From the NCBI GenBank assembly GCA_020849325.1, contig JADLGL010000082.1, positions 1 through 64,000 on the forward strand: a DNA stretch of 64,000 nt, read 5' to 3'. Under the pieces are notes generated by a model that saw only the letters and a program-made list of their open reading frames with translations, was not told where the DNA came from and searched no databases. Source of the stretch: Bauldia sp. (GTDB lineage Bacteria; Pseudomonadota; Alphaproteobacteria; Rhizobiales; Kaistiaceae). Positions 16,828 through 26,412 of this stretch are shown in pieces. The translations under genes and the position numbers were made by a program. The number at the start of each line of letters is the position of its first letter. Position 1 is the first letter of the stretch.

Positions 16828-17361
16828 TTGAGCGCGACGGACCGGGACTACGTCATCCGCGATGCGACGAAGGCGGACCTTCCCGCGATCCTCGCGATCC
16901 ACAACGACGTCGTCCTGAACACGACCTCGATCTACGACCGCCACCTCTCGACGCTCGAGCAGCGCGGAGCGTGGTTCGAGGATCGGCGGCGGGCCGGCTT
17001 TCCCATCCTCGCGCTCGAGACCGGCGGCGTGATGGTCGGATACTCCTCCTTCGGCGAATGGCGCTCGCGCTGGGGCTATCGCTTCAGCGTCGAGAACTCG
17101 GTCCATGTCCGCGCCGACTGCCGCGGGCGCGGGTTTGGCAGCGCGCTCATCGAGGCGCTGTTCCCGCTCGCCATCGAGCGGCGCGTGCGCGCGATGGTGG
17201 CGCACATCGACAGCGCAGCCGAAGCCTCGCTCCACGTCCACCGGAAACTCGGCTTCGCCGTCGTCGGAACGTTTCGCGAGGTCGGGCGCATGCACGGCCG
17301 CTGGCTCGACATCGTCGCGATGGAAAAGCTGTTCCCGACCGAACCGGGGGACGGAGAGTAG
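16828..17361 (+). CDS. GNAT acetyltransferase, phosphinothricin-acetyltransferase type
   Basis: 177 residues starting at TTG 16828 with GGCGGAG upstream. The order of motifs fits the Pat/Bar/YncA group: IRDATKADLPAILAIHNDVV, the acceptor-site loop TTSIYDRHLSTLEQRGAWFE, the acetyl-CoA P-loop motif VHVRADCRGRGFGSALIEAL, and the tail LGFAVVGTFREVGRMHGRWL. Members acetylate small amino compounds such as phosphinothricin or methionine sulfoximine, and some act on other amines. The substrate here cannot be told. No operon partner is seen. Confidence 0.9.
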   Translation: MSATDRDYVIRDATKADLPAILAIHNDVVLNTTSIYDRHLSTLEQRGAWFEDRRRAGFPILALETGGVMVGYSSFGEWRSRWGYRFSVENSVHVRADCRGRGFGSALIEALFPLAIERRVRAMVAHIDSAAEASLHVHRKLGFAVVGTFREVGRMHGRWLDIVAMEKLFPTEPGDGE

Positions 17362-17421
17362 AATCGGGCACGCTCCGCACTCAGGCACGACGAGCGGTCG
17401 CTCCGGGAACGATCCGGTGCG

Positions 17422-17658
17422 TCAACCGCCGGTCCAGAACCTCGGCCAGTCCCTGACCGGTTCGGCGGGCGGCAGGCCGACGTCGCGGCGCAGCGACGCC
17501 GGCACCGAACCGGCGTCGAGGTGGACGACGTCTGTCCGCCGCGTCCGCAGGCGGACGAGGAGAGCGACGATCCCGACGGCCACGATGGCGACGCCGACGA
17601 CGGCTCCTGACTGGCCTTCCGGCCGTTCCTTCCGTTCTTCCGAGATGACGATCGACAT
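17422..17658 (-). CDS. Small single-pass membrane protein
   Basis: 78 residues. A charged N-terminus (MSIVISEERKERPEGQ) is followed by one hydrophobic segment, SGAVVGVAIVAVGIVALLVR, and an Arg-rich stop-transfer stretch (LRTRRTD). The C-terminal tail (about 35 residues) ends in RDWPRFWTGG. The profile is protein-like on this strand only. There is no recognised family and the ribosome-binding site is weak, so the call is moderate. Confidence 0.55.
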   Translation of the reverse strand: MSIVISEERKERPEGQSGAVVGVAIVAVGIVALLVRLRTRRTDVVHLDAGSVPASLRRDVGLPPAEPVRDWPRFWTGG

Positions 17659-18049
17659 GGTTGTCCCGCCGCGCGCACGCGTCAGCGGCCTCTTCCTGAA
17701 GGCACCGGGAGCGGAACGCGGAGCGCGGACGGACGAAGGACCGTCGGCGTGCCACGAACCGCAGTTGCGTTGGAGTAGAGGGGAGTCCGAAGCCGGCTCT
17801 AGGGGAGCCGGAATGACGCTCTTACGAGAAGCGTCGCCACGTCATTCGACGATACGTCGAACCCGACCCTGCAAGGTGGTGGGCGTTGCTGCATTTATTC
17901 ATGCTGGCCCCCTTTCCTGCGAGGGTTCTGATCGGACGGGGCTCAGTAGAGCATGACTGCGAGATTCGCCAGTGCTCCACTACGCGAGAGAGCATGCTTT
18001 TCTGTGCTGTGTCCCATCTGCAACGATCGTTGCTTCCGTGGGCCGACGC
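17659..18049. other. Intergenic region, nothing recognised
   Basis: This 391-base gap lies between a small membrane protein and the end of the dpp operon. I see no protein-like frame, RNA gene or clear terminator. Base composition is slightly less GC-rich between about 17860 and 18020. Confidence 0.4.
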
Positions 18050-18885
<836 letters not shown>

Positions 18886-18889
<4 letters not shown>

Positions 18890-19728
18890 GGCGCGGCCGG
18901 CCCGTCGGGGGTGAAGTCGGCAACCACCGGCAGCCGGTCGCCGGTGGCGTTCTCGGGAAGGGCGGCGAGGAGGCCTTTGGTGTAGGGGCTCTTCGGGTTG
19001 GCGAAGAGGTCGAGGACGTTCGCTTCCTCCATCCGCCGGCCCTTGTACTGGACGATCACCCGGTCCGCCGTCTCGGCGACGACGCCCATGTCGTGGGTGA
19101 TGATGATCATGCCCATGCCCTCCTCGGCCTGGAGCTGCATCAGGAGCTCGAGGATCTGCTTCTGGATCGTCACGTCGAGCGCGGTCGTCGGCTCGTCGGC
19201 GATGAGAAGCTTCGGCCGGCAGGAGATCGCCATGGCGATCATCACGCGCTGGCACTGGCCGCCGGACATCTGGTGCGGGAACGACTTCATCCGGTGGATG
19301 GGGTCGGCGATCCGGACTTCCTCGAGGAGCTCCACGATCCGCTTCCGCCGCGCGCCGCGCCGCATGCCGAGGTGGTATTTCAGCACCTCGCCGATCTGGT
19401 AGCCGACGGTGAAGCAGGGATTGAGGCTCGCCATCGGCTCCTGGAAGATCATGGCGATGTCCTTGCCGATGATCTGCCGCCGCTGGCGCGGCGTCATCGC
19501 CAGCATGTCGCGGCCTTCGAAGACGATGCGGTCCGCCTTCACGGTCGCCGACGGCGGCAGGAGGCCCATGATGGCGAGCATCGCCACCGATTTGCCGGAG
19601 CCGCTTTCGCCCACGATCGCGAGCACCTCGCGCTGGTCGACGCGGTACGAGATGCCGTCGAGCGCCACGAACGGTCCGCTCGCGGTCCTGAAGGTGACGG
19701 TGAGGTTGTCTACTTCGAGGAGCGCCAT
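18886..19728 (-). CDS. dppD: Peptide ABC transporter ATP-binding protein (DppD type)
   Basis: 280 residues from ATG 19728. Walker [22 protein letters not shown]-loop [13 protein letters not shown], Walker [15 protein letters not shown] and switch THDMG are intact. The signature is [15 protein letters not shown], with Cys where Met-Arg or a similar pair is usual. The C-terminal oligopeptide extension includes [16 protein letters not shown], but the four-cysteine Fe-S motif known in some DppD proteins is not seen. Five bases separate it from dppC upstream, and it overlaps dppF by four. Confidence 0.95.
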
Positions 19729-19733
19729 GTCGG

Positions 19734-20660
19734 TCAGCTCCGCTTCAGGCGCGGATCGAGCGCGTCTCTGAGGCCGTCGCCGACGAGGTTGACCGCGAAC
19801 ACGGTGATCAGGATGGCAAGGCCGGGGAAGGTGGCGAGCCACCAGTCGGTGAGGATGAATTCGCGGTCGGCCGCCAGCATCGCGCCCCATTCCGGCGTTG
19901 GCGGCTGGGCGCCGACGCCGAGGAAGCCGAGCGCCGCCGCCTCGAGGACGGCGGTGGAGAAGCTGAGCGTCGCCTGCACGATCAGCGGCGCAAAAATGTT
20001 CGGGAGGATCGTCACGAACATCTGGCGGAGATGGCTCGCGCCGGCGACCTGCGCCGACGTGACGTAGTCGCGCGACTTCTCGACCCGCACGGCGGCGCGG
20101 GCGAGGCGGGCGAAATGGGGCTGGAGAACGACCGCGACGGCGATCATCGCGTTCATGAGGCTCGGCCCGAGGATCGCGACGAGGACGAGCGCGAGAAGGA
20201 TCGACGGGAACGACAGGATCACGTCCATCACGCGCATGATGACGATGTCGGTCTTGCCGCCGAAATAGCCGGCGACGAGCCCCAGAAGGACGCCGCCGAG
20301 AAGCGACAGCACCACCACCACCACGCCGATCAGGAGCGAATAGCGTGCTCCGTAGATGAGCCGGGAGAGGACGTCGCGGCCGATGCCGTCGGTGCCGAGG
20401 AGGAACTGCGGGACGCCGCCTTCCTGCCATGCCGGCGGCGTCCGGAAGTGATCGTAGAAGATCTGATCGAAGCCGAATGGGGCGATCAGCGGCGCGAAGA
20501 CGGCGATGAGGATGAGCAGCGCGAAGACGACGAGGCCGATCACCGCGCCGCGGTTCTGGCGGAAGGTGAACCAGAACTCGCCGATCGCTTTCCGGCGCGC
20601 CGGCCAGGGCGACCGGGCGCGCGGTGGCGTGGGGGCGGGCGGTACCGTGGCGTCCGTCAC
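19734..20660 (-). CDS. dppC: Peptide ABC transporter permease (DppC type)
   Basis: 308 residues of the OppC/DppC family. A proline-rich cytoplasmic N-terminus (about 25 residues) precedes the first membrane span (GAVIGLVVFALLILIAVFAP). The family loop GTDGIGRDVLSRLIYGARYSL leads into the core of five more spans. The EAA-loop for the ATPases is near residue 210 (DYVTSAQVAGASHLRQMFV). It forms the inner-membrane pore with DppB, whose gene ends 9 bases before it. Confidence 0.95.
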   Translation of the reverse strand: MTDATVPPAPTPPRARSPWPARRKAIGEFWFTFRQNRGAVIGLVVFALLILIAVFAPLIAPFGFDQIFYDHFRTPPAWQEGGVPQFLLGTDGIGRDVLSRLIYGARYSLLIGVVVVVLSLLGGVLLGLVAGYFGGKTDIVIMRVMDVILSFPSILLALVLVAILGPSLMNAMIAVAVVLQPHFARLARAAVRVEKSRDYVTSAQVAGASHLRQMFVTILPNIFAPLIVQATLSFSTAVLEAAALGFLGVGAQPPTPEWGAMLAADREFILTDWWLATFPGLAILITVFAVNLVGDGLRDALDPRLKRS

Positions 20661-20669
20661 GCGATCACC

Positions 20670-21680
20670 TCAGCTCCGATACCTGATGGCCGGGTTGATC
20701 AGCCCGTAGAGGACGTCGACGATGATGTTGACCACCATCACGACGAGGGCGATCAGGATCAGGCCGCCCTGCACCGCCGGATAGTCGCGCTGCGACAGGG
20801 AATCGAGCATCCATTTGCCGATGCCCGGCCACGAGAAGATGTGCTCGGTGAGGATCGCGCCGGCGAGGAGAAGGCCGGTCTGGAGGCCGATCGTCGTGAC
20901 CACGGGGATGAGGGCATTCCGGAGCGCATGGACGCCGATGACCCGTCGCGGCGGCAGACCCTTCGCGCGGGCCGTGCGGATGTAGTCCTCGCTGAGGACC
21001 TCGAGCATCGCCGAGCGCGTCTGGCGGGCGATCACCGCGAGCGGGATCGTGCCGAGCACGATCGTCGGCAGGATGAGATGGCTCACGGCCGAACTGAACG
21101 CGCCGCGCTGCCCCGAGATGAGGGCGTCGATCGTCATGAAGCCGGTGACGGAATCGAAGAAGTAGCGAAGGCCGATCCGACCATCGATGGGCGTCCAGCC
21201 GAGCGTGGTCGAGAAGATGACGATGAGGAGGAGGCCCCACCAGAAGATCGGCATCGAATAGCCGGCGAGCGCGATGCCCATCGCGCCCTGGTCGAACAGC
21301 GAGCCCCGCTTCACCGCGGCGATGATGCCGGCCGGAATGCCGATGATGACGGCGAAGGTGACGGCAAAGAGGGACAGTTCCACCGTCGCCGGGAAGAGGG
21401 CGAAGAAATCGTGGAGGACCGGGCTCTTGGTGGCGATCGAGGTGCCGAAATCGCCGCCGAGGAGGTGCCAGACATAGTCGAAATACTGGACGATCAGCGG
21501 GCGGTCGAAGCCGAACTGCTCGTTCAGCATCGCGTAGCGCTCGGGGGAGACGCCGCGTTCGCCGGACAGCAGGAGGACCGGATCGCCCTTCAGGAGCCGC
21601 GGGAACAGGAAGGCGATGACCGTGATCCCGAAGAACGTCGGAACGATCAGCGCGAGCCGGGAAAGCAGGAAACGAAACAT
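20670..21680 (-). CDS. dppB: Peptide ABC transporter permease (DppB type)
   Basis: 336 residues starting MFRFLLSRLALIVPTFFGIT, the usual first span of OppB/DppB proteins. Six spans are readable, with a long periplasmic loop between the first and second (GERGVSPERYAMLNEQFGFD). The EAA-loop motif is DYIRTARAKGLPPRRVIGVH. It pairs with DppC. The gene begins 60 bases after dppA. The overlapping 339-aa ORF in another frame is an arginine-rich shadow. Confidence 0.95.
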   Translation of the reverse strand: MFRFLLSRLALIVPTFFGITVIAFLFPRLLKGDPVLLLSGERGVSPERYAMLNEQFGFDRPLIVQYFDYVWHLLGGDFGTSIATKSPVLHDFFALFPATVELSLFAVTFAVIIGIPAGIIAAVKRGSLFDQGAMGIALAGYSMPIFWWGLLLIVIFSTTLGWTPIDGRIGLRYFFDSVTGFMTIDALISGQRGAFSSAVSHLILPTIVLGTIPLAVIARQTRSAMLEVLSEDYIRTARAKGLPPRRVIGVHALRNALIPVVTTIGLQTGLLLAGAILTEHIFSWPGIGKWMLDSLSQRDYPAVQGGLILIALVVMVVNIIVDVLYGLINPAIRYRS

Positions 21681-21740
21681 GCACCGGCCGGGAAGGGCGG
21701 GCGCCGGCGCGACTGGCCGGCGCCCGCCTGGTTCAGGTGG

Positions 21741-23336
21741 CTACTGGACGGTGACCGTCGCGAACTCGTGGATCGCGAACGGGTTCATCACATAGCCCTG
21801 GACGTTGCTGCGGACCGGCATGACGGCCACCGAGTGGGCGATCGGGGCCCACGGCGCTTCGGCGTGGAAGATCTCCTGCGCCTGCATGTAGAGGGCGGCA
21901 CGCTCGTCCTGGTCGGCGACGGTCTTCGCCTGCTGGACGAGTGCGTCGAACTCCGCGTTGCACCACTGGGCCCGGTTGGCGCCGCCGACCGCATCGCAGC
22001 CGAGAAGGACGGCGAGGAAGTTGTCGGGGTCGCCGTTGTCGCCGTTCCAGCCGAGGAGGACGGCACCGTCGCGCGTGACCTCCTGCGAGCGGGCGAGGTA
22101 CTCACCCCACTCGTAGCTCACGATGTTGACCGTGACGCCGACCGCGGCGAAGTCCGCCTGGATCAGCTCCGCCATGCGGCGGGCGTTCGGGTTGTACGGA
22201 CGGCTGACCGGCATCGCCCACACGTTCATCGTGAGGTTGGTGACGCCGGCGGCCTCGAGCATCGCCCGAGCAGCGGTCGGGTTGTATTCCCAGTCCTGGA
22301 TGTTGGTGTTGTAGGACCACATCGTCGGCGGGATCGGGTTGATAGCGGCCTGGCCGAAGCCCTGGTACACCGCCTCGAGGATGGCCGGCTTGTTGATGGC
22401 CATGTTGAGGGCGGTACGGACCTGCGGGTTGTCGAACGGCGCCTGCTGGGTGTTGTAGGCGAGGAAGCCGACGTTGAGGCCTTCCTGCTGCTCCAGCACG
22501 ATGTTCGGGTTCGCCGCCAGCATCGCGATGTCGGCCGGGTTCGGATACGGCATGATATCGCACTCGCCCGCGATCAGCTTCTGGGCGCGGACCGAGGCGT
22601 CGACGGTGATCGAGAAGATGAGGTTCTCGACGCCGGCCGGGGTGCCCCAGTAGTCGTCGAACCGCGCGTAGCGGATCGTGGCGTCCTGCTGGTAGGCGAC
22701 GAACTCGAACGGCCCGGTGCCGATCGGCATCTGGTTGAATTGCACCATGTTGCCGGCCGCCTGAAGCTGGTCGGCGTATTCCTTCGAGACGATCGAGGCG
22801 AAGTCCATGCCCATGTTGGCGATGAACGGAGCCTCGGGCCGGGTGAGGTGGAAGGCGACGGTGAGGTCGTCGACGCGCTCGATGCTGGCGATGAGGTCCG
22901 GCATCGACATGGCGTTGTAGTACTCCCACGAGATGCCGGGCGAGTACTGGTACCAGGGGCTCGACTGATCGCTCTGCCGCGTGAAGGAGAAGATCACGTC
23001 GTCGGCGTTGAGGTCACGCGTCGGCGTGAAATAGCCGGTCGTGTGGAACTTCACGCCCGGCTTGATGTGGAAGGTGTAGGTGAGGCCGTCGTCCGACACG
23101 TCCCAGCTCTCGGCGAGGCCGAGGCCGGGGACGACGGAGGTCGTGCCGGGCTCGAAATGGACCAGGCGGTCATAGACCGGACGGGTGGCATCGAAAGTGG
23201 TGCCGGCCGTGAAGGGGCCGGGATCGAAACCTTCCGGCGAGCCTTCCGAGCAGTACACCAGCGTCTGGGCGAGGGCGCCGCCGGAAATCAGGGTGGCGAA
23301 GGCCGTCGCCGCAAACAGAGCAACTGTTTTTCGCAT
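21741..23336 (-). CDS. dppA: Periplasmic peptide-binding protein (DppA type, SBP family 5)
   Basis: 531 residues from ATG 23336, with a signal peptide (MRKTVALFAATAFATLISGGALAQ). The mature protein shows the family landmarks LVYCSEGSPEGFDPGPFTAG, WDVSDDGLTYTFHIKPGVKFHTT, DDVIFSFTRQSDQSSP and PVRSNVQGYVMNPF. The Cys pair of E. coli DppA also seems present (ECDIMPY; QWCNAEF). Its order A-B-C-D-F matches E. coli dpp. The substrate could be dipeptides, heme or related small molecules; the sequence does not decide. It is the first gene of the five-gene operon. Confidence 0.94.
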   Translation of the reverse strand: MRKTVALFAATAFATLISGGALAQTLVYCSEGSPEGFDPGPFTAGTTFDATRPVYDRLVHFEPGTTSVVPGLGLAESWDVSDDGLTYTFHIKPGVKFHTTGYFTPTRDLNADDVIFSFTRQSDQSSPWYQYSPGISWEYYNAMSMPDLIASIERVDDLTVAFHLTRPEAPFIANMGMDFASIVSKEYADQLQAAGNMVQFNQMPIGTGPFEFVAYQQDATIRYARFDDYWGTPAGVENLIFSITVDASVRAQKLIAGECDIMPYPNPADIAMLAANPNIVLEQQEGLNVGFLAYNTQQAPFDNPQVRTALNMAINKPAILEAVYQGFGQAAINPIPPTMWSYNTNIQDWEYNPTAARAMLEAAGVTNLTMNVWAMPVSRPYNPNARRMAELIQADFAAVGVTVNIVSYEWGEYLARSQEVTRDGAVLLGWNGDNGDPDNFLAVLLGCDAVGGANRAQWCNAEFDALVQQAKTVADQDERAALYMQAQEIFHAEAPWAPIAHSVAVMPVRSNVQGYVMNPFAIHEFATVTVQ

Positions 23337-23641
23337 ACGCGAGTCTCCCCATTTTTGTCTGGCGCACCGAGGCCGGCGCCAGCGTGGTGCGCCACAAAAG
23401 CCCGGATTCCGCCGCAACGCAACAGAGGCGCTCCGGACCGGGGTGGTCGTCCGTGCCACCATGGGGCAGTTTCGGGCGATACCGTTGCGTGGCTACGGGT
23501 CCTGCGCGGAAAGCCGTTCCCCACCCGCCACAATGCCCGTGCCCCTCGCCAGCGCGTGCCCGCGAAGGGGCTTCCGGTGGCCACCGGACGGCAAATCGGC
23601 TAGGCACGCGGCACCGGCGGACGCTTCGGCGATGCGGAGCC
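23337..23641. other. Region between dppA and tRNA-Ser
   Basis: This 305-base stretch separates the dppA start from the tRNA gene on the opposite strand. It should hold promoters for both, but I see no confident -35/-10 pair. No protein-like frame is present. Confidence 0.4.
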
Positions 23642-23731
23642 GGACGGGTGGCCGAGTGGTTTAAGGCAGCGGTCTTGAAAACCGCCGGGCGGGCAACCGT
23701 CCCGTGGGTTCGAATCCCACCCCGTCCGCCA
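23642..23731 (+). tRNA. tRNA-Ser (anticodon UGA)
   Basis: A 90-base class II tRNA. The acceptor stem GGACGGG pairs with CCCGTCC at 23721-23727, followed by a G discriminator and an encoded CCA. The D-arm is GGCCGAGTGGTTTAAGGC, the anticodon loop is CTTGAAA with anticodon TGA, the long variable arm GGGCGGGCAACCGTCCC is typical of serine, and the T-loop is TTCGAAT. It decodes UCA and, by wobble, other UCN codons. Confidence 0.97.
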
Positions 23732-23947
23732 ACCATGAGTTTCTATTCCGTTGGCAATCAGCAATGGCCAGGGGAATTCTGACAAGCGAATACCCTTCTG
23801 CGGCGGGCGCTTCTTTGCCGCCCATAACTTCACTCGATGGCCTTCGCCGCCGCGTTTTCCGATGGCAAGGCCCTCAGCCTTGCACTAACGAGGGCCAGGG
23901 GTGCCGCAACTTCGGCCGCCCGCCAGAGCGAGACGCGTGCCCGCCCC

Positions 23948-24904
23948 ATGCCTTCGCTGCCTTCGCTCGCCATCGTGATCCCGTGCCGTGACTCCGAACG
24001 CTGGCTGCGCCGGGCGATCGACAGCGTGCTGGCGCAGGGCGCCGACTGCGCGGAGCTGATCGTGATCGACGACGGGTCGACCGACCGCAGCCTCGACGTC
24101 GTGCGGTCCTATGGCGAGAGACTGTCGTGGCGGTCGGGTCCCGGCCGCGGCGCGTGCGCGGCCCGGAACGCCGGGCTTGCGCTGGCGACCGCCGACTACG
24201 TGATGTTCCTGGACGCCGACGACTACGTCGAGGGACCGCTTCTCGCCGGTGTCCGGAGAAGCGCGGCAGACGGTCGTCCCGATCTCGTGGTGTCGCGGTG
24301 GACCACCGAGACGAAGGGCGTCAGGACCGATGCCGGTCCGGTACGGACGCCGGCCGAGGCAAAACGGGAGTTCCTCCGCTACAACGTCCAGACGGCGTCG
24401 CTTGCCTTCGAGCGCCGCTTCCTCGACCGCATCGGCGGCTGGAACGACGCCGTGCTCCTTCGCCAGGACGTCGAGGTCGCGCTCCGGGCGCTCCTCCACC
24501 AGCCCCGGATCGCCGTCAACCCGGAGGGTATCGCCGTCTGGGTCAGCCATCCCGGCCACGCCGGGGTCAGCCGGCGCGACGACCGGGCGGCGTGGGCATC
24601 GGTCCTCGGCTGGTACGACGACCATTGCCGGCGGCTCGGCGTCCGGTCCGATCCGGAGTTCGCCGGGGAGTACGCGGCGCGGTACTACCATCTCGCCAGC
24701 CGCTGCTACACCCGCGGCTGGGCCGATCTCGGCGACGAGGCGCTCCGGTCGTCGCGCGCGCTCGGTCTCAGGGGGCACCTCGGCGATCTCCGGCACCGCG
24801 TGCTGAGCCGGGTCTTCGGACTGAGGCGCCGGGTCACGGTTCTGCCGGCCGCCAAGCGGCGGCTGCGCGCGGCAATACGGCGGATACGCCGGGCACAGGC
24901 TTGA
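23948..24904 (+). CDS. Glycosyltransferase family 2 protein
   Basis: 318 residues from ATG 23948 (MPSLPSLAIVIPCRDSERWL); the track start 37 codons upstream has no family similarity. It has the GT-A fold: the nucleotide-sugar loop ELIVIDDGSTDRSLDVV near 35, ARNAGLALATADYVMFLDADD with the DxD metal site near 90, and RIGGWNDAVLLRQDVEVALR as acceptor region. The basic C-terminus (RRLRAAIRRIRRAQA) could contact the membrane surface. It probably adds a sugar to a surface polysaccharide. The next gene is also a glycosyltransferase, 57 bases downstream. Confidence 0.9.
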   Translation: MPSLPSLAIVIPCRDSERWLRRAIDSVLAQGADCAELIVIDDGSTDRSLDVVRSYGERLSWRSGPGRGACAARNAGLALATADYVMFLDADDYVEGPLLAGVRRSAADGRPDLVVSRWTTETKGVRTDAGPVRTPAEAKREFLRYNVQTASLAFERRFLDRIGGWNDAVLLRQDVEVALRALLHQPRIAVNPEGIAVWVSHPGHAGVSRRDDRAAWASVLGWYDDHCRRLGVRSDPEFAGEYAARYYHLASRCYTRGWADLGDEALRSSRALGLRGHLGDLRHRVLSRVFGLRRRVTVLPAAKRRLRAAIRRIRRAQA

Positions 24905-24961
24905 TTCGGGCCTGGCCGAAGCCGCTTCCGCGGCTATGGCCGGGCGGGGGGGAACGCCTTC

Positions 24962-26000
24962 GTGACGACGCGACGCGTGATACGCCTGCAGCCGAGCGGC
25001 GGCCTCGGCAACCGCATGTTCCAGCTGATGTTCGCCGAGACCATCCGTCTCGCGGCGCCCGACGTCCTCGTGACCGGATACGCGCTGCCTGAATGGGGCC
25101 TCGCCGGGCCGGCGGGCGTCCCGAAGCCGGGGCCGTTCGGACTGGTGTGCCGGGGGCACGTCCAGCCCCATGAAGACATCAAGCGGCTCTTCCGGACCCT
25201 GCCGCAGATCGACCTCTACATGACGTCGCTGGCGCTCCGCTGCGTGTATTTTCGTGGTCACCGCGCGCATTTCGACGGCTATTTCCGCAGCGCGGCCGAG
25301 CCCTATCCGGTCGCGGACACCGAGCTTCTGATCAGCATCCGGCTCGGCGACATCCTGCAGCCGACCCACCTCAACTACATGCCGCTGCCGCTCCGCTGGT
25401 ACGAGCAGATCGTCGACGAGACCGGGCTGTCGCCGGCATTTCTCGGCCAGATGGGCGACGATCCCTACAGCGCGGCCCTCCGCCGGCGTTTCCCGCGGGC
25501 CCGGTTCCTGCCGACCGGGGCGGCGGGGCGGGATTTCGCGACCGCTGCGGTCCGCCCGGCACGTGGCGGTCGCGGTCTCGACGTTCTCGTGGCTGGCGAC
25601 GTGGCTCTCCCCACGCGCCGAGACGATCGCACTGCCGGTCGCCGGGCTGTTCCACCCCGCGGCGCGGCCCGACATCGATCTCCTGCCGATCGACGACCAG
25701 CGCTACCGGCTCTACTGGTCGGAGGTCCGGACCTGGGGCGCGACGCCGGAGGAGCTGCGGCGCCTCATCGACGACACCCGGCCGTTCGAGCGCATCACGC
25801 CCGAGGCGCTGGCGGCGAGAATCCCCTCCGTGGGGACCGACGGCACCAGCCTCGTGGCCGATGCCGCCGGCGAGATGCCGACGGATCCGGAGGCGTTTCT
25901 CCCGCTCGGGACGATCCCCGGCCAGGAACCGCCAAAGGAGAAGCCGTCAGCGCTGCTGAGCGCTCTCCGCAACAGGCTGCGCCGCGGCGGATTCTCCTGA
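24962..26000 (+). pseudogene. Frameshifted GT11-like glycosyltransferase
   Basis: The first frame starts at GTG 24962 (RBS GGGGGGAA) and has the GT11 opening GGLGNRMFQLMFAETIR and the donor-site-like ISIRLGDI. It loses coherence after about 25545. The second half continues in the next frame, visible in the ORF at 25563-26000, with the family motif VAVAVSTFSWLATWLSPRAE. One extra base between about 25520 and 25560 (perhaps in CCGCCCGG) explains the break; removing it gives about 345 residues. The break could be real or a sequencing error. GT11 members are alpha-1,2-fucosyltransferases; this assignment is tentative because the sequence is divergent. Confidence 0.7.
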
Positions 26001-26085
26001 GGCGCGACGCTCGGCTCGGTGCGTAGCCGGCGGAACCAAAAGCCCGCGAATCTGTTTCCTCCGAGTAGAGATCATGGAGGTCAAA

Positions 26086-26169
26086 ATGCTTCGTGCAGGT
26101 ATTCTTTGGCTGCTCGGCGTCCCGGTGTTCGTCATCATCCTCCTGGCGGTATTCACGAACATAATCTGA
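26086..26169 (+). CDS. 27-residue membrane protein
   Basis: Too short for the ORF track. An ideal GGAGG lies five bases before ATG 26086. The product MLRAGILWLLGVPVFVIILL plus seven more residues is almost entirely one membrane span with an Arg near the N-terminus and ends in FTNII. Tiny single-span proteins of this look occur across rhizobia without known function. The good ribosome-binding site and the perfect hydrophobic span support it as a real gene. Confidence 0.7.
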   Translation: MLRAGILWLLGVPVFVIILLAVFTNII

Positions 26170-26412
26170 GACTAGAGCCGGGCTTCCGACGCCACGCGAA
26201 CCGAGGCGCCGGGCGCCGGTGTGTGGGCGCCCCTCCATAAGGCACGGATCCGATTGGGGGAACATGCCGCGGCCGCGCTAACCGTAAAATCAGCAAAACT
26301 ACGTACATCTCTCGTTCACCGCAAAAATACACGTTATGTTGTCGCGACTTACCTAATGATGCGCCCGGGATGGCCATCGCAGGCCGAGTGTGTTCAGTCG
26401 CGTGGTGTTCGA
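26170..26412. other. AT-rich upstream region
   Basis: Between about 26275 and 26360 the sequence is distinctly AT-rich for this genome (for example AAAATCAGCAAAACTACGTA). That suggests a promoter region for the coiled-coil gene that follows. No unambiguous hexamers are assigned. Confidence 0.4.

Noticed and set aside
20031-23603. Plus-strand ORF of 1190 residues
   Set aside because: It lies antisense to dppABCD and has the Arg/Asp/Glu/His-rich repetitive composition of a high-GC shadow frame; the minus-strand frames carry all family motifs.
23642-26000. tRNA-Ser as attachment site of a genomic island
   Set aside because: The downstream glycosyltransferases have normal GC content, and no integrase or duplicated tRNA 3' end was seen.
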